Assembly (NCBI GenBank): GCA_038503035.1
Contig: JAVSML010000028.1
Location: 689,464-753,463 of the forward strand
DNA length: 64,000 nucleotides
Direction of reading: 5' to 3'
Origin: Crocodylus rhombifer
Lineage: Eukaryota > Chordata > Crocodylia > Crocodylidae
Of this stretch, positions 23,876-34,195 are shown one piece after another. The translations under genes and the position numbers were made by a program. A model generated the notes under the pieces. The model made no database searches and had not been told where the DNA came from. It saw only the letters and a list, made by a program, of their open reading frames with translations. The stretch's first letter is position 1, and every line of letters begins with the position of its first letter.

Positions 23876-26359
23876 CTGTAAAGGGTAAGTATTTAGAAAG
23901 ATGGTGCAGTGAAAAGAGAGAAATTCTGGAGGGTTGTGAGCATGTGGGGGCCGGGGAATTTATTCATAACAATTTATTTTTGGTACAGAGTGTTTTGGTT
24001 TGGGATGCATGGGATTTGAGGGATCCAGGTTTTCTTCATCCACAATTTGTGAACCAAAGAGATGATTACCTTTCTTGTAGTCAGTATCTTACTACTTTAA
24101 GTACCTAATGCATGATAAAAGAAACTGTATTGAGCCTGAATTTCTGACTGTCTGGTTAAAGCAATTTGCAGTAGATCATGCGTTCTGATGTGACCAGGGT
24201 AAAGCAGACGTTCTAAAAAAGCTGGTTTTGGTGGAAGTGATTTGGATGAAAATACAGTGGGGGAAAAAAAAATCCGGGTCTGGACAGTAGCTCTTCTCTT
24301 ATTTTTACAAAGTAGATTACATAAAGGACCTAATGGAATAGATGCAGTGCACTGAAGTATTATTTTAATCTTTTACCATTAAAGTAAAAGAGCAGGGCTT
24401 TGATGCTGGGGCATCCAGTTTTAGTAGGAAAGGTTCCTATAGCTGTGCCTGAAATATTTGGCAAGGAACCTGAATACAAATGTATCAGTGAAATCATTAC
24501 TTCTTTATCATTTGTGTTCATAAATGCTAAAGCCTATCCTGTTTGCTTATTATTTTACATCGGAAGGAGAGTCCTTTCCTGCTGCATGGATGTATGTGGG
24601 GAAACTTCTGTCAGTTCTACAGGATTGAAGGCTAAGACTTACTTTCAGCCCCCTCTTCCAGAGTGCTTCTAATGATCAGAAGCACTGGTATAACTAGAGG
24701 TGGGCAACTAGGGCACCAGCTCTGGGTGCTAGTTTTGAAAGAGTTCAACAGCGGCAGCCACTGCTGCTCCTGCCACTGCTCCCATCATTGGGAACAGCCA
24801 CTACCATCATCCAATGTGCAAGAAATGACTTGTTATACCTCTATTCAAAAGGGTAGACAAAGTGGGCCACAGCACTGAAGTAGAGTGGCTGCGCCTGTTT
24901 CCCCCGTTCAAAAATTGTCAAAATATATTTCTATCCTCAAAGGGTTAGGTTAGCCCCCTCACCCTCCCAAGCAGTAGTCCCTACAGGTGATTGTAGCATT
25001 GCAATATAGCCAGGAAATTGGACCATCACCCTAATATACCACTTGCCTTTGAACGTCTCCTGCACTTGAGTCCCAAAGTATGGGAGACATAGAACCAGTT
25101 CTTGTAAAGCAACTTCTGTCCCTGGGCTTTCTGCATGGAAGTCTTTTTTGTTTTTTTCTGACATAACCAAAAAGGGGTTAAGGAAAAGACATTAAACTAG
25201 ACTCTAGAGAAAGTGCTTTGAAATGGTAACGCTTCACATGCCATAGAAAAGAAGAAATATTGGAAGCCAGAGATAGGGGGAAAGAGCAGAAGAGAAGGTC
25301 TGTATATAGTAAAATGAACAGCTAGAACTAGAGCTCATGCTACCAGGTCTTCACTGCTGTTGTAACCTGGGCTGTGTAGGCACCCCAAAAAGGGAATAGT
25401 GGGAGAAGGAGAAGCAGATCCAATTTTTCATTTTATAAAGCTTAAGTCTGACAAGAGCATTCATACAAGCCCTTTTTTGGATCTCGATTCCTGAGAACCT
25501 GCCATTCAGCTTCTGCACTGGGCCAGATGGCTAGCATTGCTGAGGCAATACTGTACATGAAAAACAGCTGAGGTTTGAGCAGAGAAGTGGGAGTCTGTAG
25601 CTCCCCTCTGATACCCTGAGCAGGTACTTCCCTCTCTGTGAAATACTTAGTAGACTAATGCTTGTTTACTGAGCCCATGGGGAGGGTATTGTGAGGACTA
25701 ATCAGTTCTGAGTGCTTCACAAATAAGAAGGTGAACAGTGAAAAGTGAACACCAAATCCACACATAAACCAATGATTCAGTTCCCTCTGATGTCAAGCTG
25801 GCATCTTCCCGAAGCATTTTAAAATGCACTTTAAATTATTGTCAGGACTTTAAACTTCAGTGTGACTGGAAGCTGCATCCTGTGTATGTACCTCCCTGGG
25901 ATCTCCCCCCCAACAAGTTACATCGGCAGCATGTGATCTTGCCCAACAATGGGCTGCACAGGTTGTGTGCAGACTGCCAGGCCCAGGGGAGCAGCAGCAG
26001 AGACAACCGCTGAAGCCTGCAAACTGCATGTTAATCATTCACGGGCCACCAGCTGGACAGCCCTGCTTTGCAGGATTTGGCCAGCCTATAGGGGAACAGT
26101 CTCATACTCTCTTTGAGAACCACATACCCACATGGGAGTGTTTGGGAAGCAGTTCCCAAATTCCCCTAAGCAAAAGAGTGAGGGGACTGGCATTCAGCCT
26201 GACATACGCTGCATTTCCTCCTCCCTTTCTCCTTCTTTCTCAAAACTATATTTCCCTTAGATTGAAGTAGAATCTAGCCTTCGACATGAAAACATGAAAA
26301 TAATTGACACCCATGTACACTAGCTGATAGGGCCTTGGAGATAACCACAGTGAACCTCA

Positions 26360-26440
26360 GGGCAATTACTATTTGAGAAAGTCACTTCTGTGTGCCTCCA
26401 ACATCTCCATCTGTAAAGAAATAGTCCCCTCCTCCTTTCT
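26360..26440 (+). repeat. MIR SINE 3' fragment
   Basis: The segment gagaaagtcacttctgtgtg, followed by catctccatctgtaaag, matches the conserved MIR core-to-3' order (caagtcactt..., ctgtgcct..., catctgtaaaatg). It is short and diverged. Confidence 0.55.
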
Positions 26441-26648
26441 GTACAGTGGCTCTGAGACCTAGTGATGACAAGAGCTAAATTTGAGCTACTCAAAAATCTT
26501 CTCTTTACAAGGGCATGCTCCATAGGGCACAACGGGGGAGAGTTCACCCTTCGAGAATACTACTGTGCTCTGCTTTCCCTCCCTTCTTCCCTTCCCTCCC
26601 CTCCAGAAATTGGGAGACCAGAGGCAGAAATGTACGTGGGGTTGTGGA

Positions 26649-26662
26649 GGGGGGGGGGGGGG
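26649..26662. repeat. Poly-G run (14 bp)
   Basis: A run of 14 G on the + strand lies inside a purine-rich stretch. It could form G-quadruplex structure with neighbouring G runs. Sequencing error in the length is possible. Confidence 0.9.
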
Positions 26663-27348
26663 AAGGGGCTAAACTCAGACATCAGGAATCCCAGCATGCC
26701 TCTCTGTCTCTGCTCTGCTGATTATCCATGGGGGTGCTCTGGAAGAGAGGAGGCCAAGACCACAAGTGAGTGCTCACTGACAGTTCACTCTACTTCTCCC
26801 TACCCCCAAGCCCCAAAGTGGGGTGGGAACAGGAATGGAGCCACAAGACACAGCAGCCCCCTGTTGCACCCTCTGGCTGGAGAGAATGTATCTCCATTCA
26901 GCCCTGCTGATTTTGAAGCAGTTCAGCCAGGAGGGTGGAGTGGGAGCAGCTAATAATGCAATCCATTTTCTAAACACTTTAAAGTGCACATGCATTTGAA
27001 CTGCTTCAGATGTCACATCTGTGCATACACTCTAAGTGAACATTTTTGTTTAAGTCTTTCCTATGTTGACTTTTTTTTTAAGAGTTCTTCACTTCCTAAA
27101 ATATATTCAACATTTTGACGAGTTCTTCCAGCTTGACAGTCTAGCTTGACATACAATAATTTAAACAAGGCAGATTTCCTGAGACAGGGAAATTGTGTGT
27201 GTATGTGCATTTTCCAAGTGATTTGAAACAGTTAGCTTCTCTTTTTATGATGAGGCACATGGCTACGGCGCTCAAGTTTACTCACGTGAAGGCATATGCA
27301 CACGCACACACACCTGCTCCATCATCACTTTCATGCTTCCTTTTGTAC

Positions 27349-27416
27349 TCCTCTGTGGTTCAGTAGGATCCTTGTTTGCCACACAGGAGACCTGGGTTCA
27401 ATTGTCAAAGATCTAG
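27349..27416 (+). pseudogene. tRNA-Gly(GCC)-like pseudogene
   Basis: The sequence follows tRNA-Gly closely from the D arm (gtggttcagt) through the anticodon loop (tttgccac, GCC at 27378-27380) and variable region to a T arm with a B-box-like gggttcaatt. The acceptor stem ends do not pair (cctct... against ...agatct), and the B box ends gt instead of cc. It is therefore a pseudogene or the head of a tRNA-derived SINE. No poly-A or defined SINE body was recognised downstream. Confidence 0.7.
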
Positions 27417-28389
27417 CTGACCTCTCATACATACACCATGATCTAGAAGGATCCACAGCTGCCAAACCATCCAATTGTTATGGTCAGACTCCCTTTTAAA
27501 ATAGACGGCATATCTTTATCAACATTTATATCTTCTCACGCTATTATAAAGAATCTCTGCCACCCCAAAACTAATTCCATCATATATTGCCTATAGCTAA
27601 TCACTCCAGAGGCCAAGGTAAGATCATCCAGGTTCAAAGGACTTGCCTATGGTATTTTAATGGTTAGGGGCTTAGCTTCAGACATAGGATTTCAGTGGAG
27701 AGTCTGCCATTGCACAACTGCAATCAGAAATGGTTGCTCAAAACAGGATTCTATTCAAGGACCATGGCCCTAGATTAATTTGTGAACAGATTAATTTGTG
27801 CCAGGAATACTTAGAAATTAAAGGGATAAACATGAATTATTTGAATTAAAGGGAAAAAACATGAGAAGAAGGCTCAATAAGTGCCACCAATGCTGAAATA
27901 GGAAGGACAACTGAAAAAGCATTTAAGTAGTGCTTCACTCTCTGCAGCCATGGGTGCCAGTAAAAAGTATGCTAACTGGAAAGGAGTTTTACCTCTTGAT
28001 GATATCAAATGCACTTAATGTTTTTAAACAGGTTTTAGTTACTCAGAGTAGGAGGCTAAGTGTGAAACTCTATTACAAACATTTGAAAAATATGACACAC
28101 ATAAAAAGTGGCACATTCAAAAATAAGGGGTAACAAAAAAAAAATGAAACTGAAGCTGAAGTCAGTCTTGCAATTCTGAGGACCTGAATCCCTAATAAGA
28201 AGCCAGATTGGTATTAGAATATGAAAAAATAAATCTCTTCATTGAGAGACACCCAAAATTAATGCTTGAAAAATCAATTACAATTTGCCAATCAAAAGAA
28301 GCCTCCCAGTCTAGTCCAGACAGAAATGTTTGGAAAGTATCACTGTAGACCTGATTGAAAATCCAAAATACCATTAAAAGGCCTGAAGT

Positions 28390-28757
28390 TAAGATGATCA
28401 TGTTTCCCCAGGCACTGCTGGACACTCCAGGATTATGTAGTTGGGTCTCAGCCAGTTGGTCAAAAGTCCCGGGATGGAGTCCAGTGAGGAGGTGGAATGG
28501 CATGGTACACTAGGCAAGCACCACTGGTGCTTTGTGGGAGCAAGGTGGATGGACTGGAACAGGTAGCACCCCATCCACACATGACTCATCCTTGCTCTTG
28601 CACAAGAGCAACAGTTCCTGACTGGCCGCCTGCCTGGCACACCACGCTGCTCCATCTCCCCACTGGACTCCAGCATAGGACTTTTGAGCAACCAGCTGGG
28701 ACCCAGCTATGGAATCCCAGAGTGTCCAGCACTGCCCAGGATGCATTGGTCACCCTA
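28390..28757. mobile_element. hAT-type snapback element, 368 bp, with long inverted arms
   Basis: The flanks cctgaagt (28382-28389) and cctgaagc (28758-28765) match at 7 of 8. The left end TAAGATGATCATG pairs with the right end (reverse complement) TAGGGTGACCAATG. The complementarity extends through shared ctgctggacactc and ctcaaaagtc / gtcaaaagtc blocks for about 110 bp. The whole unit can therefore fold into one long imperfect hairpin. Confidence 0.82.
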
Positions 28758-28844
28758 CCTGAAGCAGAAAGGTACCCCAAACTGCAAATCAAAATCAAGG
28801 ATATGTAACTGCATAGACCATGACAACCAACACAAACCAGGATA

Positions 28845-29610
28845 AGCCCAGGTATACTGGAACACATATAAGAAATGCAAAGGATTATATCATTTACAAG
28901 ACTGTGCAGGCTACAGCAAAGAGTGCACAGGAACTCACCATTAGCTCAGGTGAATTTTCCTTAATAGCAATGGACTCTATTGCAGCAGAAGATGAATGGG
29001 TTGTTAGCGTGATAGCAACTGGGACATTTATTAAGATTTAAGCTAGGCACTAGTGCCCTAGCAAATTTGTTGCCAGAAATAATATTATTAATGCTGAAGG
29101 AAAAGCCAGAGGTAATAAAACAGCTTACCATGGTGAGCTAAACCCCACTAAAAATACGCTAACAGTCTGGATGAAATCAAATTGTAATAGTATCGGCTAA
29201 AACTTTGTCATGCCCATGGCTTCATCAAAATGGTATAGGGAGCTAAAACAAACGAGGAAGAGTTTGAAGACAACCTTTCAGGAATAAAAAAAGCTCTCAA
29301 CAGAATGCAGAATATAGCTAAAAAGTCCATAGTTCATGTCTCACCTTAAGGCAGAGAATGAGAGACAGCTTTTAACTTTGGGAATCACAGAGTGAGGAAA
29401 AGAACCCTTGATTGGATACAGTTAATCACTGCAGCTGGGGGGAAAAAAGGAATGCTTCATTTATGCATAGACTCAAAAGAAATATGTAAAGAAAAGGAAT
29501 ATTTCTTTCCAAGACCTATAAGAGGAGACATTTGCAAGGTCATGGTTGAGGATATATATTTTTCTGGAATTAACCAGAGATCCTGGGATAAAGCTAGGGG
29601 AACAGGAACA
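28845..29610 (+). pseudogene. Ty3/Gypsy-type retrotransposon relic: zinc knuckle, protease, start of RT
   Basis: Decayed frames show, in order, a Cys/His-rich segment (about 28858-28940, resembling a gag zinc knuckle), and a protease-like segment (about 28965-29125) beginning DEWVVSVIATGTFIKI. After a stop or frame change this continues with an FKLGTSA block where active proteases have DTG/DTS, so the catalytic Asp appears replaced by Gly. Last comes an RT segment at 29430-29600 (LHLCIDSKEICKEKEYFFP and onward). Stops and frameshifts separate the parts. The element ends abruptly before the RT active site. Confidence 0.65.
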
Positions 29611-29869
29611 TAAATTCTGTGTAATGCAAATAACATCTAGAAGGAAGGTTTATACAGCAAGGAATGCAGGAAGGTCACAGTAAAATTTAGGCTCTTACTA
29701 TTATGCCTGCATACTTAAGAGTAAAGGAAGAGGTTAAAAGTGTCCTCTGAGGTTTGTACTACATTGCCAATTTTTGTGTCTATACTAGCTGCCCAAACTA
29801 GTGACCTGAGAGCACTATTTTATAAAGTTTATCTAATGGATGCAGGTTCTAAATATTAAGAAGGTAGGG

Positions 29870-30065
29870 TAGATATGCACCTTTATAGACTAACTCAATA
29901 AAACATATAGACAGAGCACAAGCTTTCATGAACCTACATTCACTTCATCAGATGCTGTGAAAGGATCGCAGGATCTGTTGAAGCGAGCTTGGGTTTACAA
30001 AAGCTTGTACTCTCTACATACATTTTATTTAATTAGCATATAAAGGTGCATAGCTACCCCACTTT
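29870..30065. repeat. Inverted repeat, arms about 90 bp
   Basis: The left arm (tagatatgcacctttatagac, then acaagctttcatgaacc) is complementary with mismatches to the right arm (acaaaagcttgtactctc, then ttagcatataaaggtgcata). The loop lies around cttcatcagatg. It is a snapback copy of the interspersed repeat also recognised at 12885 and 41455. Confidence 0.65.
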
Positions 30066-30109
30066 CTGACTGACATGGTTAACTACCTCTCTAAATATTA
30101 ATAAAGATT

Positions 30110-31690
30110 TTGCACCCCAAAGACTTAACCAAAGAGTCCCTGGTCCTATGGTTCTGTAGCAGGAACCCCTAACCCCTGTTACCTGAGAACTAGGAAGCCA
30201 GCACCAAAGGGCTACAGTTAGGTGGGCAGCAGGACAAGGGCCAGCTGCAGAGCAACACACAGCAGGAGAACCCACAAGGAGTTGAAGGGCAGCAAGGGAG
30301 AGAGCAGCTCAGTAGCTAAGCCACAATACCTGGGAGCAGGCTGGGTCCTGGGGCACGTGACCTGAAACAGTGGAGCCCCAGCTGACCAAAAGCCTGGTTC
30401 CTGAGCCAGAGAGCAGTCTGGTTCTGGCTTCTACTTTGAGCAGAACTCCTGCTGGCCTAGGCTATAATAGAGGGGAACCCAATCAACACTGGTACCCGAG
30501 AAGCTGCAAAGAGCCAGCAACCAAAGGGGAGGGATGGCAGGGACCCAGGCAGACTCAGAAGGGGTTCATCAGTAGCTTGTAAAGTACTGGAGGACTGGGT
30601 CCAGCTGATGGGGTGGTAAGGAAACCATGGGGGAAGGTGGGGTGCCTGGAAAGTACCATGCAATAAGGAAGGCTGAAGCCCAAATAGACAGGTCTGAATT
30701 AATACATAAGCAAATTAGGCACATGCCTGGGGCCCTAAGTGAAGAAAGAGCCCAGTTGTGCTTGTTTTACATATTATAATTATTGAGTGAAAAAAAGTAA
30801 TATAAATCTACAATATTAGTTAGGGGCCCATGAGTGTGTTTGCCTAGGGCCCCCTAAAGGGTTAATCTGGCCCTGCAAATAGAGCCTTTACAGGATCTAG
30901 GCTCTAAACTGAAACTGCTTAGAGGCTGGGGATAGCAGCTCTGCAGAGTCAGGGACTGACAGCTGGGCCTAGTTAAAGATGATCCAAAGGTCCAGATGAC
31001 ACAAAGAAAAAGCAGCCTTGGCTGTGCCAGGAATGCCACAGGGCTGGGATAAATGTGAGTAGCTTTGCCTGGGGGTTGGGATAGACTGAGCAGTCCTGCC
31101 TGGGCAGGCACACCAGGGGGATAGGACAAAGTGAGACAGGACCAAGGCCAGGGGCCCAGAATGGAATCCGGACAGGCTGAAGCCAAGAGGGCAGAAATCC
31201 TGAGCCTCATGTGACTGAAGATGAGGGGTTGTGGCCAAGAAGCTAAGCCAGAACAAGCTGGGCAGGACTGGAAGCTGGCAGCCAGAGTAACAGTGGACTA
31301 AAGCCAAAAGGGCTGAGGTCTACACTTGAAGGTAAATGTTAATAACGTAACATCTGTGAGGCATGGGTATGGCTGTAGGGGTATGGCTGTAGGGGAGGAC
31401 AAAGGCCACAAATTTAGCCCTTAAGGCAACTGGGGCCAGAGAAGGCTGATTCCTGATGCAGAAAGCTAGTATTCAGAGGTGTCAGAGCCCCACAGAGACT
31501 GTGTGTGGCAGGGTAAGAGCCCCGAATCAAACAGGCTAAGTTGAGTCCAAGGAGGAATAGAGATTAGAGAGGAAACCCTGAGCTCAACAGCCTCTGAAGG
31601 CAGCCTCCCCTCTTTATTTCTGCCATCAAGGGTTAAAATGGCCACTAGAGGGCATTGTGGCTGCCCTCAAAGTCCACCCTGCTATAGGTA
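30110..31690. repeat. LTR-like dispersed repeat, copy A
   Basis: This is a long moderately GC-rich, purine-biased unit. It shares ordered blocks with 41930-44110, for example gtgaggc... ggccacaaatttagccctta (31375-31440, against 43856-43905) and gtggactaaagcc. An 18-bp unit around ggtatggctgtagg is tandemly duplicated at about 31365-31395. It contains a nested hAT (30689-30875). It may be the LTR of an endogenous retroelement, but clean termini were not identified. Confidence 0.5.
30689..30875. mobile_element. hAT MITE, 187 bp, perfect 8-bp duplication
   Basis: CAAATAGA flanks the unit exactly on both sides (30681-30688 and 30876-30883). The termini are CAGGTCTGAATTAA and (reverse complement) CAGGGCCAGATTAA. 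Subterminal blocks (catgcctggggccc and gggccc...cctagggcccc) are also inverted. It is nested in the LTR-like repeat. Confidence 0.9.
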
Positions 31691-32022
31691 CTATGATAGT
31701 AAGTGCAAAAGTGTACTGCTTTTGATCTATTTTGTGTGACACAATGGGCTAGACAGAGCTATCTAGACTCTCAACAGTTAGTGTATGATTATGTAATTTC
31801 CCATGCATCCAGCCTGTACAATAAGACTTGTCTGCATGTTTTCCATTCTCTTCAGCCCATCTGAATCAAGTATCTTAACTGCTTGAACAACATGCAGAAA
31901 AAAAACCCCACAGCTCTTCATAACCTCTCTAGCTATTGGGATTTAGGTCTTGGATGAACATGACCCACCAAGATAGAGGTGTGTATTTGAATAACTTAAG
32001 GACTAAACCTTATTGTTCACAA

Positions 32023-33498
32023 TGTAACCCAGGTGGCAGCCCAATAGTTGCCACCCCTGCCCAAATAGCAGAGATGGTGCAAGTGGGGCAGGGCTTCAGG
32101 CCAGCACCAATTTACTCTCCAGCTGGCCGCTGCTCCCCACAGGGCAGCCCGTGGTCCCAAGAAGGTCTAACACTTAACTGATGTAACTATTTACACTTTA
32201 TTTACAAAACAAGAATAATAGGAAAGGTTATTTACAAGTGAACTTAAATGGCATAACCAGAATCACAAAACAAACCAGAATGTGTTAGTCAACCCTTGAC
32301 TCAAGAACCACAGGTAGGGTAACTGGAAGCTTTCAGTCACTGCTGAGATGCTGCAGCAAGGAAGCAAGGTGCTCACTTCCAGCAGCTCCAACAGGCTTCC
32401 CCATAAGCAACAGACTGCATCAGCGTAGGCTCTTCTGGTCTGTAGCAATCAAATTGTATCAAACCCCCAAAAAAGGCTGATGGGTGACTGTCCGTGGCAA
32501 CCAAAAAGGCAAGCAACAAGCCTTTACAAGCAACAGAGTAGGCTCCTGCAGCAATCGGCATGACCCAAGCACAAAGCTCAGGGACTCCATCTGATGACAA
32601 TCAGCTGCAGAATAAAGGACAGGACTAAGTCCCCTCTGGGGCAGTCAGTGGCCAAGGGTCAGCAGCACAGGCAGCTCCGAGGGCTCGCTGCTCTAAACCC
32701 CGGCTCCAGATGACTGACTGGGCACCTCATATGCCTTGCGGCTCGCCAGTCCCACTCTGAGCCCTTTGCTTCTGGGGACTCTCGTCCTGGTGTTCTGCTG
32801 CTCCTCAGGATCCCAGTGCCTTGTCTGCTGCTGCCCTGCTTCCCCGAGGAAGGTAAGGGTCTTCCTCAACTCACCAGACCAGCTCCCTGCTCTGGATAAG
32901 GATGCTGCCTGGGCTCCTGGCCACTGCTTCTTCTCTGCAGTGGAGTAGGGGGGCGACTGCCACCCCTAGCCTCTGGGACACCCAGTATGTCCAGCACACT
33001 ACAATGGGGCCTCAGGGCACCAGCTCTCTGCCCCAAGCCCTGGCCACTGCTCCCTCTCTGCTGCAGGGCTGGAGGTACAGTCAACTGTCACTGCCTCTTC
33101 TCCCAGGGCCTTCAAGGCTCTTCAGAGGGATCTCCCTGCTCCCTCTGCTGGGTCAGCTCCCCCCAGCTCTTCCTAGGCCTCCTGCCTCATTCCCCGGAGT
33201 CACTGTCAGCAGCCCCCACATGCCAGTTTGGCTGCTGCTTTTATCCCCTCCTCCAGTCCCTCCCTGGCTTGCAAACTGGCCAACCAGGGCTCAGGGTGGC
33301 TGGCCCACAACCCCAGCCATCCCCCTTCCATGTGAATGAGGGGATTGAAAACCCCTTCTTTCGGTTGACTTCCCTTCTCCACAGGGCAGGGCTCCCCTGC
33401 TCCACCCCTGGGGTCGCTCAGAGTTCACCGGCACTGTTTCTAGCCCAGGGTAACTATCTCAAGCCAATCTGGTGAGCCCACATTAGCAGTCTGTTACA
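32023..33498 (-). mobile_element. Probable solo LTR, antisense, about 1476 bp
   Basis: The unit is bounded by TGTAAC (left) and GTTACA (right), a perfect 6-bp inverted pair with TG...CA. On the minus strand a TATA-like GATAAAAG lies near 33239-33246, and an AATAAA polyadenylation signal lies at 32197-32202 near the 3' end, in the correct order. The flanking 4-mers acaa and tcaa agree at 3 of 4. The Pro- and Leu-rich open frames in its GC-rich centre are not genes. Confidence 0.6.
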
Positions 33499-34144
33499 TC
33501 AATTAAAAAAAATGATAAATGATAGCCAGAAAACTTGCTGAGTTTCATACAGATTGTTTTTTTCTACTGGCTGTGAAATAGGCAAGGGGATAAGATTTGA
33601 TTCTCCAGATTTCCAAATATGTAGTGAAGGCACAAGGAGCGGTAGGTGCTTGGATATGGAGGCCTGTGCCTTATCACTGTTCCCAAAGTTTTGTGTCATG
33701 GGAGAACAGTTACCATGCTCCCATAGGCTGCTTGTCAGTAGCTACCTCAGATATCTCCCTTGAATGTGATATTTCACTCTGGAAGAGGAAAATCTAACAC
33801 TGTTAGAATCTCAGCTCTCCAATACACCTGGTTTCAATGAAGAGAGGTGTATACTGCACAGCAACTGAGAGACTCCACCCCCTTCTACAACAGAACTAGA
33901 AAAGAGTGAGAGGCCCTTTGATTCTGACCATTGGAACCTGAACTTTATGGTTTTGGTTAGTAGTGAACTCAAAAAAGCTACCATATTTACCTAATTGTAG
34001 AATGAGGGGTCTTCCCCGTCCCACCCTCCCCCCGTTTAACCTGCCTGTCACCCTTTGTTTTCCCCACTGGCTGTTTTACAACATACCCTCCACCCTGCTA
34101 CTGCCTGTAGTATTTCACACCATCCTCCAATAACTAGTTTATAT

Positions 34145-34185
34145 ACATGGAAAATTACACACACACACACACACCATTTTCCATG
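34145..34185. repeat. (AC)9 microsatellite inside a 10-bp inverted repeat, next to gap
   Basis: The dinucleotide run at 34157-34174 is bracketed by catggaaaat (34146-34155) and attttccatg (34176-34185). The right arm ends exactly at the N run. Confidence 0.9.
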
Positions 34186-34195
34186 NNNNNNNNNN
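34186..34195. other. Assembly gap (10 N)
   Basis: A run of ten N, a fixed placeholder length. The true size is unknown. The neighbouring microsatellite and inverted repeat probably broke the assembly. Confidence 0.98.

Larger units (their letters stand above)
23884..28381. other. Intronic DNA with scattered small features
   Basis: Apart from the MIR fragment, poly-G run and tRNA-Gly-like pseudogene, no repeats were classified. The GC-richer blocks at 24690-24880 and 25850-27030 may be decayed DNA elements (ctttaaagtgcacatgcat at 26977-26995). Confidence 0.5.

Noticed and set aside
24400..24672. 90-codon frame considered as a possible exon
   Set aside because: No matching splice sites at frame edges and no recognisable protein family.
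26462..26953. 163-codon frame on + strand
   Set aside because: It crosses a poly-G run and a GC-rich block, has no homologous motif, and starts downstream of a MIR fragment. A chance frame is the simplest explanation.
32736..33475. Overlapping Leu/Pro-rich frames on + strand
   Set aside because: They fall in the GC-rich centre of an antisense LTR and have no recognisable domain. Several overlapping frames are open at once.
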